Source: an uncultured Lachnospiraceae bacterium (GTDB lineage: Bacteria; Bacillota; Clostridia; Lachnospirales; Lachnospiraceae). Taken from it: a stretch of 64,000 nt of DNA. Both the position numbers and the translations under genes were made by a program. The stretch spans positions 52,963 to 116,962 of the forward strand of contig CAMWUL010000003.1 of NCBI GenBank assembly GCA_947177445.1, given 5' to 3'. The first letter of the stretch is position 1. The number at the start of each line of letters is the position of its first letter. The notes below the pieces were generated by a model. That model worked only from the letters and a program-made list of their open reading frames with translations, was not told the origin of the DNA and made no database searches. Shown one piece after another: positions 1 through 8,942 of the stretch.

Positions 1-11
1 CCACCGCGGAT

Positions 12-1280
12 ATGGTGAATTTCACGGACCATGGCTCCATCAGGGCGGCATGGAAACAGGGAGCCGCTTCCTGGGCACGCAATTCCTGGGCGCCGGCCGC
101 TGCCTGGAAGGAAATCGACGGAAAGCCGCAGTTTTTTCTCTATTTTGCTGACGGCGGCGGGGGGATCGGCGTACTGCAGGCCGACAGTCCGGTGGGACCC
201 TTCCGGGATCCTTTGGGCAAAGGATTGATTACAAAAGAGACTCCTAACTGTGCAGATGTGCTCTGGCTGTTTGACCCGGCGGTGCTGGTGGATGACGACG
301 GAAGAGCTTATCTGTATTTCGGAGGCGGCGTTCCGGAGGGGAAACAGGCCGATCCGGGCACTGCCAGAGTGGTGGAGCTGGGGGATGACATGATCAGCAT
401 TGCGGGGGAGCCTCAAAAGATCGATGTGCCTTATTTGTTTGAGGATTCCGGTATTCATAAGGCGGCGGGAAAGTATTATTACACTTATTGCACCAACTGG
501 CAGGTGGATGAAGCGGGAACAGCTCAGTACGGATTTCGCAATGCAGAAATTGCCTGTATGGTCAGCGACAGTCCTATGGGCCCCTTTACGCTGCAGGAGA
601 CTATTTTGAAAAATCCGGGAACGGTGTTTGGTCTTTACGGAAATAATCATCACTGTGTATTTCAATTTCAGGAAAACTGGTACATTGCCTATCACACCAG
701 GGTGCTGGAGGCGGCTATGGGAGTGGAGAAGGGCTACCGCTGTACCCATATTGACCAGTTTGCCATGGGGGAGGACGGAAACATCGGTACCATTCGCCAG
801 ACGCTCAAAGGAAGACAGCAGCTTTGTTATGTGAATCCTTTTGAAGAAAACCGGGCAGTAAACATGGCGGTTATGGGTGGTGTGGAGTGTGTGCCCTCAA
901 ATGGGACAAGTAAGTATTATGGCTGCGGCGCCATGGCTTTGGGCGGTATTGACACAGGAGATTTTATCAAGATCCAGGGTGTGGATTTCGGGGAGAAAGG
1001 GGTCCGGGAGATTCATGTGACGGCAAAGCCCGGTTCCGAAGGCGAGGGTGTGATCTGTCTTCGCCTGGACGGACCGGAGGGAGAGATAATCGGATACCTG
1101 CCTGTGGATGCTTCCGGTGGAGAGAGCCCGGAGGGAGCAGACACGGAAGGGAGCGCTCCGGCAAATGGGGAATTTCGCAAATATACGGCTCAGGTAGAGC
1201 AGGTAAGCGGAGTGCATGATCTGTATTTCATTTTCTATGGATCGGGATATGAGATTGAAACCTGGCAGTTTCAGCAGTAG
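12..1280 (+). CDS. Glycoside hydrolase family 43 (5'-truncated by window edge), C-terminal CBM6-like region
   Basis: GH43 propeller motifs (DPAVLVDDDGRAYLYFGG, SGIHKAAGKYYYTYC, GNNHHCVFQFQENWYIAYHTR); frame appears open to the window edge (ADMVNFTDHG is a usual internal GH43 motif). Confidence 0.85.
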   Translation: MVNFTDHGSIRAAWKQGAASWARNSWAPAAAWKEIDGKPQFFLYFADGGGGIGVLQADSPVGPFRDPLGKGLITKETPNCADVLWLFDPAVLVDDDGRAYLYFGGGVPEGKQADPGTARVVELGDDMISIAGEPQKIDVPYLFEDSGIHKAAGKYYYTYCTNWQVDEAGTAQYGFRNAEIACMVSDSPMGPFTLQETILKNPGTVFGLYGNNHHCVFQFQENWYIAYHTRVLEAAMGVEKGYRCTHIDQFAMGEDGNIGTIRQTLKGRQQLCYVNPFEENRAVNMAVMGGVECVPSNGTSKYYGCGAMALGGIDTGDFIKIQGVDFGEKGVREIHVTAKPGSEGEGVICLRLDGPEGEIIGYLPVDASGGESPEGADTEGSAPANGEFRKYTAQVEQVSGVHDLYFIFYGSGYEIETWQFQQ

Positions 1281-1339
1281 GATCGCTTTTCGGGACATAA
1301 GGTCAAAAGGCTGCGGACTGCGGACACGGAGGTGTAACT

Positions 1340-2593
1340 ATGAAAAAATGGAGTTGGAAGTGGGCGGCGCTGTGGGCAGGGCTTGCAATCTGTCTTGGGG
1401 CATGCGGACAGCCCGGGGGAGAGAAGTCCTCCGGGGAGCAGCAAAGTGTGCAGACAGAAGATACCGGCAGGAATGATTCCGGGGCGGAGGCGGAAGATCC
1501 GGAGGAAGTAAAATCAGATCAGCCGGAAGGGACCCGGGCGGATTTGCCGGGTGGTGACACCCCGGGGCTGGCGGCGTTTTATGAGGATAACTTTCCCATA
1601 GGTGTAGCGCTGCCGGGATTTGTATTTGAGAACATGGATAATTACGAAGAGGTAATATTGAATAATTTTAACAGTATTACCTGTGAGAATGAGATGAAGC
1701 CTGATTTTCTTCTGGACAGGGAAGGCAGTCAGAAGAAACTGGATGAAACAAATCTGCAGGCGGCGGTGCATTTTGATGCCTGTATGCCGGCCATTGAATT
1801 TGCGCTGAAGCATGATATGAAGATTCGTTTCCACACGCTGGTTTGGCACAGCCAGACGCCTGAATGGTTCTTTACGGAGGACTATACGGAGGACGGAAAG
1901 CTGGTGGACAGGGAGGTAATGCTGGCCCGGATGGAGAATTACATAGCGGATGTGCTGGGATATTTTCAGGAAAATTATCCCGGGCTGATCTATGCGGTGG
2001 ATGTGGTGAACGAAGCTTTTGATCCGGGAAACGGTGATGAGAACGGCGTGCGGATGAAGGATAATCTGTGGTATGAGACTGTGGGAGAGGATTATTATTA
2101 TCAGGCCTTTGTTTTTGCCCGGAAATATGCTTCGGAGGATATGAGGCTGTTTTACAATGATTATGGCTGTACGGATAAGGCAGCGCTGATTCTGGAGCGT
2201 CTGGCACAAGCCAAAGAGGAGGGGCTGATCGACGGCATCGGGATGCAGTCCCACTTAAGCACCGGCGACAGGATCCAGTATAAATTTATGCTGGCGGTAA
2301 AGCAGTTCTGTGATGCGGGATATGAGGTGCAGTCCACAGAGCTGGACATAGGCGTAACGGAGAACAGTGAAGCGGCTTTTATGACCCAGGCCAGAAAATA
2401 CCGCTCCTTCTTTAAGAACATGAAGTCTCTTCAGGAGGAGGGATATCCCATCACGGGGATCACGGTATGGGGGCTGAACGATGACCTGTCCTGGCGCACA
2501 GGGGAATACGGCCTTTTGTTTGACAAAGATATGAACCCCAAGAAGGCGTATCAGGGAGCTTTGATGGATCCTTCCGTGCCGGATGTGGAGTAG
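1340..2593 (+). CDS. GH10 endo-1,4-beta-xylanase, predicted lipoprotein
   Basis: RBS ggaggtg; signal plus lipobox LGAC; GH10 motifs FHTLVWHSQTPEWF, DVVNEAF (acid/base), QSTELDI (nucleophile). Confidence 0.92.
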   Translation: MKKWSWKWAALWAGLAICLGACGQPGGEKSSGEQQSVQTEDTGRNDSGAEAEDPEEVKSDQPEGTRADLPGGDTPGLAAFYEDNFPIGVALPGFVFENMDNYEEVILNNFNSITCENEMKPDFLLDREGSQKKLDETNLQAAVHFDACMPAIEFALKHDMKIRFHTLVWHSQTPEWFFTEDYTEDGKLVDREVMLARMENYIADVLGYFQENYPGLIYAVDVVNEAFDPGNGDENGVRMKDNLWYETVGEDYYYQAFVFARKYASEDMRLFYNDYGCTDKAALILERLAQAKEEGLIDGIGMQSHLSTGDRIQYKFMLAVKQFCDAGYEVQSTELDIGVTENSEAAFMTQARKYRSFFKNMKSLQEEGYPITGITVWGLNDDLSWRTGEYGLLFDKDMNPKKAYQGALMDPSVPDVE

Positions 2594-2671
2594 ATTCAAG
2601 GTGAGAGACTTTGATTGGCAGAGCGCAGAAATGTGCAGAACCAGAGAAGATTTTGTACGAGTCAGGAGGCT

Positions 2672-4528
2672 ATGATGGGGGAGTATAAAGAGAGTACCGA
2701 CAATCCGCTTCATCGGCGGTTCGGCACATGGAAAAATACGGTGTACATAGTAAAAAAAATGAAGCAGTATTGCCCGGCAGTGATTCCCATAGCGCTTATG
2801 GGAATTGTGTGCGGATCCGTATTGTCTTATTATTGGGGCTTCATAGGGAAATATGTGATTGACCTGGTGCAGGTGCAGGCTCCGATGGCGGAAAAGACGG
2901 AACGGCTGTTATGGCTTTTGGTGATAGTGGGAGGAGCTGCCGCAGCATTGACCTTTGGCAATGTCTTTTCAAATAACAGGACCTGGTACCGATTTATCTA
3001 TGTGAGAATGCAGATGATTCTGGAACGTGTGGACAAGGCTCTTGGCCTGAATTATCAGATGTTGGAAAGCCCGGAGGTCCTGGATGTCCATGAGCGCGCC
3101 ACCCAGGCAACCGGCGGAAACATGAATGGTGTGGAGGGGATGATGAACCTGATGGTCACATTGGGCGGACAGCTCTTTACCGTAGTCGTAACCTTTGGAT
3201 CCGTTTTGGTGCTGAGTCCCTGGCTTGTGGCGGCGTTGACCGGCCTTTGCATTCTGCAGTTTTTTTATTATAGGAAGATCATTAGAACGGATAAAAAGGA
3301 GGTTTGGGACAAGCTGGCTCCGGTGTGGAGACAAGTGCATTATATGACCCGCATTACCCAGGATTTTGATTTTGCAAAGGATATCCGGCTGTTTGATCTA
3401 AGCGGTTTTCTGTTAAAAAAGCAGAGAGAAATCTATGACAGGAGAGAGGAGCGCATAGATTACAGTAAGGAGCTGTGGTTTCGCCATTCCCTGGTGGTTG
3501 GTTTGCTTTTCCTGGTTGGAAAGGGGCTGATTTACGGAGCGCTGTTTTATGCTGTGCTGAAAAAGGGCTTATCCATCGGAAGCTTTACCTTATACCTTGC
3601 GCTGGCAACCGCCTTCTCTCAAAGTCTGCTGCAGTTTCTGCACCGTTATGGAGATTATGAGAGGGCGTCTTTGGAGGTGGACGATTTCAGAACCTTTATG
3701 GAGCTGGACTGCAGGGAGAAGGAGGATACCATTCCCATTCCTGCATCCCGGGAATGGACCATAGAGTTTCATGATGTGAGTTACCGGTATCATAAGCAGG
3801 AGAAAAATGCGCTGGATCATCTGAACCTGACGCTGCATCCGGGGGAAAAGCTGGCGGTGGTGGGGTTAAACGGAGCGGGAAAGACCACCATGATCAAGCT
3901 GCTGCTGCGGCTTTATGATCCTACGGAAGGGTATATTACATTGAACGGGGTGGATATCCGGCGGTTTTCAAGGGAGGAATATTACAGGCTTTTTTCTCCT
4001 GTGTTCCAGAACGTGGAGGTTCTGGCCTTCCCCATTGCGGAAAATATTTCCATGAAAACCACGCAGGAAACGGATGCTGACAGGGCGGAGAAGGCGGCAG
4101 AGCAGGCCGGTCTGGGAGACAAGATAAGCTCTCTGTCTAAGGGAATTTGGACGGAACTGCTGAAGATTATCGCCGAGGACGGAGTGGACCTGTCCGGGGG
4201 AGAGAAACAAAAGCTGGCACTGGCCAGAGCCCTTTACAAGGCAGCGCCTGTGGTGGTGCTGGATGAGCCTACCGCCGCCCTGGATGCACTGGCAGAGCAG
4301 CAGCTTTATGAGCGGTTTGACCAGATGATCGGAGAAAAATCTGCTGTATACATTTCCCATCGTCTTGCGTCTACCAGGTTTTGTGATAAGGTGGCCATGT
4401 TCATGGATGGCAGAATGATTGAATATGGGACTCATGACCGGCTGATGGAGCAGGGCGGAGAGTACGCCGGAATGTTCGAGATGCAGGCGCAGTATTATCA
4501 GGAGGAACGGAAGGAGGCGCAGGCATAA
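2672..4528 (+). CDS. ABC transporter, fused permease/ATPase (exporter type)
   Basis: Walker A VGLNGAGKTT, signature LSGGEKQKLALARAL, Walker B VVVLDEPTAALD, H-loop YISHRLA; start moved to ATG 2672 behind aggagg (track ORF starts at 2615). Confidence 0.85.
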   Translation: MMGEYKESTDNPLHRRFGTWKNTVYIVKKMKQYCPAVIPIALMGIVCGSVLSYYWGFIGKYVIDLVQVQAPMAEKTERLLWLLVIVGGAAAALTFGNVFSNNRTWYRFIYVRMQMILERVDKALGLNYQMLESPEVLDVHERATQATGGNMNGVEGMMNLMVTLGGQLFTVVVTFGSVLVLSPWLVAALTGLCILQFFYYRKIIRTDKKEVWDKLAPVWRQVHYMTRITQDFDFAKDIRLFDLSGFLLKKQREIYDRREERIDYSKELWFRHSLVVGLLFLVGKGLIYGALFYAVLKKGLSIGSFTLYLALATAFSQSLLQFLHRYGDYERASLEVDDFRTFMELDCREKEDTIPIPASREWTIEFHDVSYRYHKQEKNALDHLNLTLHPGEKLAVVGLNGAGKTTMIKLLLRLYDPTEGYITLNGVDIRRFSREEYYRLFSPVFQNVEVLAFPIAENISMKTTQETDADRAEKAAEQAGLGDKISSLSKGIWTELLKIIAEDGVDLSGGEKQKLALARALYKAAPVVVLDEPTAALDALAEQQLYERFDQMIGEKSAVYISHRLASTRFCDKVAMFMDGRMIEYGTHDRLMEQGGEYAGMFEMQAQYYQEERKEAQA

Positions 4529-6315
4529 TGGAGGGTAAAGAAATCAAAACCATTCAAAAACTGTTTCCGGTGATCCGAACCCTGTTTTCCACGGCAGGCA
4601 GACAGTATCCATGGTTTTTTGTGATGGAGGCTTTAAAGACGCTGATACAGATTCTTCAGCCATTTGTGGGGCTTATTCTGACGCCTCTTTTGGTGGATGA
4701 GCTGTGCGGCGGGCGTGATGTGAGAAATCTTGCGGTATATGCTGCCGTTCTGGTTTTGGGTGAGCGTATTCTGTCGCTTTTGCTGGATCGCGTGAATATG
4801 ACGCTTCAGAAGTATCAGGAACGGCTGGATAATTATTTTACCATGGAGATCAGCCGGCATTCCATGGGGCTGGATTTTCAGCTGACAGAGGACAAAAAGG
4901 CGCTGGACCAGCTGGAAAAGGCCGTCACGGGAATGTCCTGGTATTCAGGAGGGGCATACGGAATCGGTGAACAGGTTTTTATGTTTATAGGAAACGTTTT
5001 TAAAATCGCAGGCTTTGTGACGGTTATCACTGTGCATGCGCCTGCCCTTTTGATCGTTGTATTGATTTATGTGGTAATCAGCGGATGGATCCGGTCCAAA
5101 CTCAATGAGATAGAATTGATATCTTATGGAAACCTCTCCAAAAGCAATCGCTTGTTTGGATACTTTGGGTGGGAGGTTGTGGACTTTCGATATGGAAAGG
5201 ATATCCGTCTGTACGATTCCCGCCGGATGCTGGTGGAAAAGTGGAAGAAATATACAAAGGAAACCACTGACGCCTGGAAATGGCGGGCTGACAAAAGCTA
5301 TCCCTGCAATCTGGCGCTGGACGGCGTGGGACTGATCCGGTCCCTTGTCACGTATTTTTATGCAGGATTTTTGGTGATCCGAGGGGCATATTCCATCGGA
5401 ATTTTTACCCAGATGATCTCCGCCGCCGGAGGGTTGGACGCCACTTTGGGTGGCCTGGTGTGGAATGTGCAGGAGCTGATGAAGCGCTGCAATTATGCTT
5501 ATGAATATGTGCTTTTTATGGAGTATCCGGAGGCTATGCCTAAGGGTACGGCCCATGTGGAGCCGGGAGAACACCGCATCGAATTCAGGAATGTGACGTT
5601 TGCCTATCCGGGAACAGACAAGAAGGTCTTGGATGGGGTCAATATCACCGTGGAGCCGGGGGAGCATTTGTCCATTGTGGGACTGAACGGAGCAGGAAAG
5701 ACTACGTTTATCAAGCTGTTATGCCGGTTGTATGATCCCACAGAGGGGGAGATATTGGTGGACGGACGAAACATTATGGAGTATGACTACAAGGAATATG
5801 TCAGTCAGTTTGCTCCGGTGTTTCAGGATTTTAAAATATTCGGATTTTCCATTGGGGAGAATATTGTTTTCGATAACATGGACCAGAACAGACTGAATGA
5901 AATGTTGAAGCTGACGGGTCTGGACGGGATGACGCAAAAGCTTCCAAAGGGCGTGGACACCCCGGTATTTAAAATGTTTGAGGAAGACGGGATAGAGCCC
6001 TCGGGAGGTGAGCAGCAGAAGCTGGCCATTGCCAGGGCGCTCTATAAAAATGCGTCTGTGATTATCCTGGATGAGCCTACGGCGGCGCTGGATCCTATGG
6101 CTGAATATGAGATTTACAAGCAATTTCACAGTTTGGTGGGGGACAAAACGGCATTCTATATTTCTCATCGTTTGTCAAGCTGTCGTTTTTGCGACAAAAT
6201 TGCGGTGTTTTCCGACGGCGGCATTGCCGAGTATGGAAGCCATGAGGAGCTGGTAAATATCTCCGGCGGTATCTATGCGAAAATGTTTGAGGCCCAGGCG
6301 CAGTATTACAAATAA
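4528..6315 (+). CDS. ABC transporter, fused permease/ATPase (exporter type), partner of preceding gene
   Basis: 1-bp overlap with previous gene; Walker A VGLNGAGKTT, SGGEQQKLAIARAL, VIILDEPTAALD. Confidence 0.85.
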   Translation: MEGKEIKTIQKLFPVIRTLFSTAGRQYPWFFVMEALKTLIQILQPFVGLILTPLLVDELCGGRDVRNLAVYAAVLVLGERILSLLLDRVNMTLQKYQERLDNYFTMEISRHSMGLDFQLTEDKKALDQLEKAVTGMSWYSGGAYGIGEQVFMFIGNVFKIAGFVTVITVHAPALLIVVLIYVVISGWIRSKLNEIELISYGNLSKSNRLFGYFGWEVVDFRYGKDIRLYDSRRMLVEKWKKYTKETTDAWKWRADKSYPCNLALDGVGLIRSLVTYFYAGFLVIRGAYSIGIFTQMISAAGGLDATLGGLVWNVQELMKRCNYAYEYVLFMEYPEAMPKGTAHVEPGEHRIEFRNVTFAYPGTDKKVLDGVNITVEPGEHLSIVGLNGAGKTTFIKLLCRLYDPTEGEILVDGRNIMEYDYKEYVSQFAPVFQDFKIFGFSIGENIVFDNMDQNRLNEMLKLTGLDGMTQKLPKGVDTPVFKMFEEDGIEPSGGEQQKLAIARALYKNASVIILDEPTAALDPMAEYEIYKQFHSLVGDKTAFYISHRLSSCRFCDKIAVFSDGGIAEYGSHEELVNISGGIYAKMFEAQAQYYK

Positions 6316-6379
6316 AGAGGACTCTGCGGAAGCCTGCAGAAGGCGCCGCGAAGTCCCGGGGAAGGCAGAGGAGAGGAAT

Positions 6380-6457
6380 ATGAAGATCCAGTATAAATTT
6401 ATGCTGGCAGTTAAGCAGTCTGTGACGCCGTGCCGGATGTGGAATAGGTTGATATAA
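6380..6457 (+). pseudogene. Internally deleted remnant of a GH10 gene (scar)
   Basis: 'gatccagtataaatttatgctggc.gt.aagcagt' matches the GH10 gene at ~2273-2310, then 'gtgccggatgtgga.tag.tt' matches the GH10 3' end at ~2578-2597. Confidence 0.7.
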
Positions 6458-6500
6458 GTGTCTGTAATAATTTGCGGGTTTGATACTCAAAGGAGAGAGA

Positions 6501-8372
6501 ATGATCAGAGAATTAAAGGGAAAGGCTGTAAAATTGCAGGAGGGGGAGCTTCTTCGCAGGGAGGAAGCGAACCGGCAGTATTTGATGAAGCTGGAAAACA
6601 GATATTTACTGCGAAATTATATGCTGGAGGCGGGAAGAGTTTCCGGGAGAGGAATGGATCCAAACGCCATGGGAGGCTGGGAGGATCCCAGCTGTCAGCT
6701 GAGAGGGCATTTTCTGGGACATTGGCTGTCGGCAGCCGCAATGCGGTATCAGGAATCCGGTGATCGGGAGCTGAAGGCCAAAACAGAAACCATTCTGGAA
6801 GAATTAGAGAAATGCCAGCAGGACAACGGCGGAGAGTGGGTGTGTCCCATTCCGGAAAAATATCTGCATTGGATCGGAAAAGGAAGAAATATCTGGGCGC
6901 CGCAGTACAATGTTCATAAGCTGTTTATGGGGCTGGTGGATGTATATCGGCTGATGGGTCTGGAGAACGCTCTGACTATTGCAGACAAACTGGCGGACTG
7001 GTTTTATCGGTGGAGCGGCAGTTATACCAGGGAGGAATTTGACAATGTTCTGGATATCGAAACCGGCGGGATGCTGGAGGTGTGGGCGGATCTTTTAGAG
7101 ATTACAGGCAGCGGGAAATATCAGGAGCTTTTGAGCAGGTATTACAGAGGGCGCCTGTTTGATCCTCTGCTGGAGGGCAGGGATGTGCTCACGAACATGC
7201 ATGCCAATACCACTATACCGGAGATCCTGGGCTGTGCCAGAGCCTATGAGGTCACAGGCCAGGAAAAATGGCTTGATATTGTCCGGTGTTATTGGAAATG
7301 TGCAGTGACGGACAGAGGATATTTTGCCACCGGCGGCCAGACGCAGGGAGAGGTGTGGACTCCCAAGAAAAAGCTGAAGGCCAGGCTGGGAGACAAAAAC
7401 CAGGAGCACTGTACCGTATACAATATGGTCCGGCTGGCAGACTTTTTGTTCCGGCAGACAGGCGATCCCTCCTATCTGCATTATATGGAGTATAATCTGC
7501 GAAACGGCATTATGGCTCAGACGTATTGGCAGGGTATGCCCTGGAAGGGCAGCTCCGGAAGGGGCCTGCTTACTTATTTCCTTCCCATGAAGGCGGCCGG
7601 CAGAAAAGACTGGGCGGGGGAGATGGACAGCTTCTTCTGCTGTCATGGAACCATGGTCCAGGCCAGCGCAGCCTGGAACCGCTATCTGTATTATCAGCGG
7701 GAAAGGGACATTTATGTGGCGGCATATGCGGATTCGGCGGCAGAGTTTGAGGTGGAAGGCCGCAGAATCAGGCTGTCCCAGCGACAGGATTATATGAATG
7801 GAAGCCTGATGAATTCTTCCGAAAACAATGTGCGGCAGAGTGTGAACGATGTGACGGCTGCTTATGCAAATAAACCGGATTTCAGGAAATATGAATTCAC
7901 CGTAGGGCTGGAAGGGGAAGGCGGGGCGCAGTTTAAGCTGTGTCTGCGCATCCCGGACTGGATTATGGATGAGGCAAAGGCTTATATCAATGGTGAACTG
8001 ATAGCAAAGACAGAGCACACGGATGCGTTTCTTTCCCTGGAAAGGGAGTGGAAGGACGGCGACAGGGTGGAGCTTACGCTGCCTGTGGGACTTCAGTTTA
8101 TTCCGCTTCCGGATGATCCTCAGATGGGAGCTTTTCGTTACGGTGCCGACGTTTTGGCGGGAATTACAGAGCAGGAAAGGGTTCTGTATACGGAAGGGGA
8201 GGATCCCACGGAAGAGCTTTCCCCCGATACGGAGCGCGAATGGGGAACCTTCCGCACCTTCTACCGCACGGAAAATCAGGATCCCGGCATTTCCTTCCGC
8301 AAGCTCAATGAGATCGGCTACGAGCCCTATCAGATTTATTTTAAGGTGAGAGGGAAGAAGGACAGGGGATAG
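6501..8372 (+). CDS. GH127 beta-L-arabinofuranosidase (DUF1680)
   Basis: RBS ggagaga; GH127 metal-site pattern E-x-C (NQEHCTVYNM) and CC (FFCCHGT); track ORF starts at 6480. Confidence 0.88.
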   Translation: MIRELKGKAVKLQEGELLRREEANRQYLMKLENRYLLRNYMLEAGRVSGRGMDPNAMGGWEDPSCQLRGHFLGHWLSAAAMRYQESGDRELKAKTETILEELEKCQQDNGGEWVCPIPEKYLHWIGKGRNIWAPQYNVHKLFMGLVDVYRLMGLENALTIADKLADWFYRWSGSYTREEFDNVLDIETGGMLEVWADLLEITGSGKYQELLSRYYRGRLFDPLLEGRDVLTNMHANTTIPEILGCARAYEVTGQEKWLDIVRCYWKCAVTDRGYFATGGQTQGEVWTPKKKLKARLGDKNQEHCTVYNMVRLADFLFRQTGDPSYLHYMEYNLRNGIMAQTYWQGMPWKGSSGRGLLTYFLPMKAAGRKDWAGEMDSFFCCHGTMVQASAAWNRYLYYQRERDIYVAAYADSAAEFEVEGRRIRLSQRQDYMNGSLMNSSENNVRQSVNDVTAAYANKPDFRKYEFTVGLEGEGGAQFKLCLRIPDWIMDEAKAYINGELIAKTEHTDAFLSLEREWKDGDRVELTLPVGLQFIPLPDDPQMGAFRYGADVLAGITEQERVLYTEGEDPTEELSPDTEREWGTFRTFYRTENQDPGISFRKLNEIGYEPYQIYFKVRGKKDRG

Positions 8373-8466
8373 GCGGAGAGAAACATTTTACTTTGCATAA
8401 GTCTGAAAATTTATGATGATACAGAACAATTAATGTTTAATTAAGTGTGTTTTTATGTCTAAAATC

Positions 8467-8495
8467 TTGATATTAATATTGATGTGTGGTATGAT
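8467..8495 (+). promoter_or_regulatory. Candidate sigma-A promoter for small secreted ORF
   Basis: TTGATA - 17 nt - TATGAT. Confidence 0.55.
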
Positions 8496-8526
8496 TATAT
8501 CAAAATAGGAAAGGAGAGAATTAAAA

Positions 8527-8856
8527 ATGGTTAAAAAGTGTATGGCAATATTGTTGGCTATAGGATTAATGTGTTTAGGCTATTCACAAAGTGTACAGGC
8601 ATGTACCAAAACACCAAACTGTTACGCAGAAGCAACAACTGCTACATGCGGCTATGTTCGAGAAACAACGGCATATGGTCATATGGTGGAAGAACCGAAT
8701 GGCTACATTTCGCAGTGTGCAGTTACTATCGTGTCAGGTCCACACACAATTAAGTGTGCAGGATGTAATGCTGTTCTTTATACAGAAAATAGGACATGCT
8801 CGGAAAAACATAGCAACGTACATTGCTTCTCCAAGTATAATATGTGCAAGAGATAA
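8527..8856 (+). CDS. Small secreted cysteine-rich protein, unknown function
   Basis: RBS aaaggagag; signal peptide ending near VQA; nine Cys in the predicted mature chain; AT-richer than neighbours. Confidence 0.7.
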   Translation: MVKKCMAILLAIGLMCLGYSQSVQACTKTPNCYAEATTATCGYVRETTAYGHMVEEPNGYISQCAVTIVSGPHTIKCAGCNAVLYTENRTCSEKHSNVHCFSKYNMCKR

Positions 8857-8873
8857 TAAGTTGACAAAGCAGG

Positions 8874-8925
8874 AACGGTATAGGTACTCTCAAGGGTGCT
8901 TTTGAGAGTGCTTATGCCGTTTTTA
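8874..8925 (+). terminator. Hairpin followed by T-run
   Basis: AACGGTATA..ACTCTCAA...TTGAGAGT..TATGCCGTT then TTTT. Confidence 0.55.
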
Positions 8926-8942
8926 ATCTCGAGGAGATAAAA

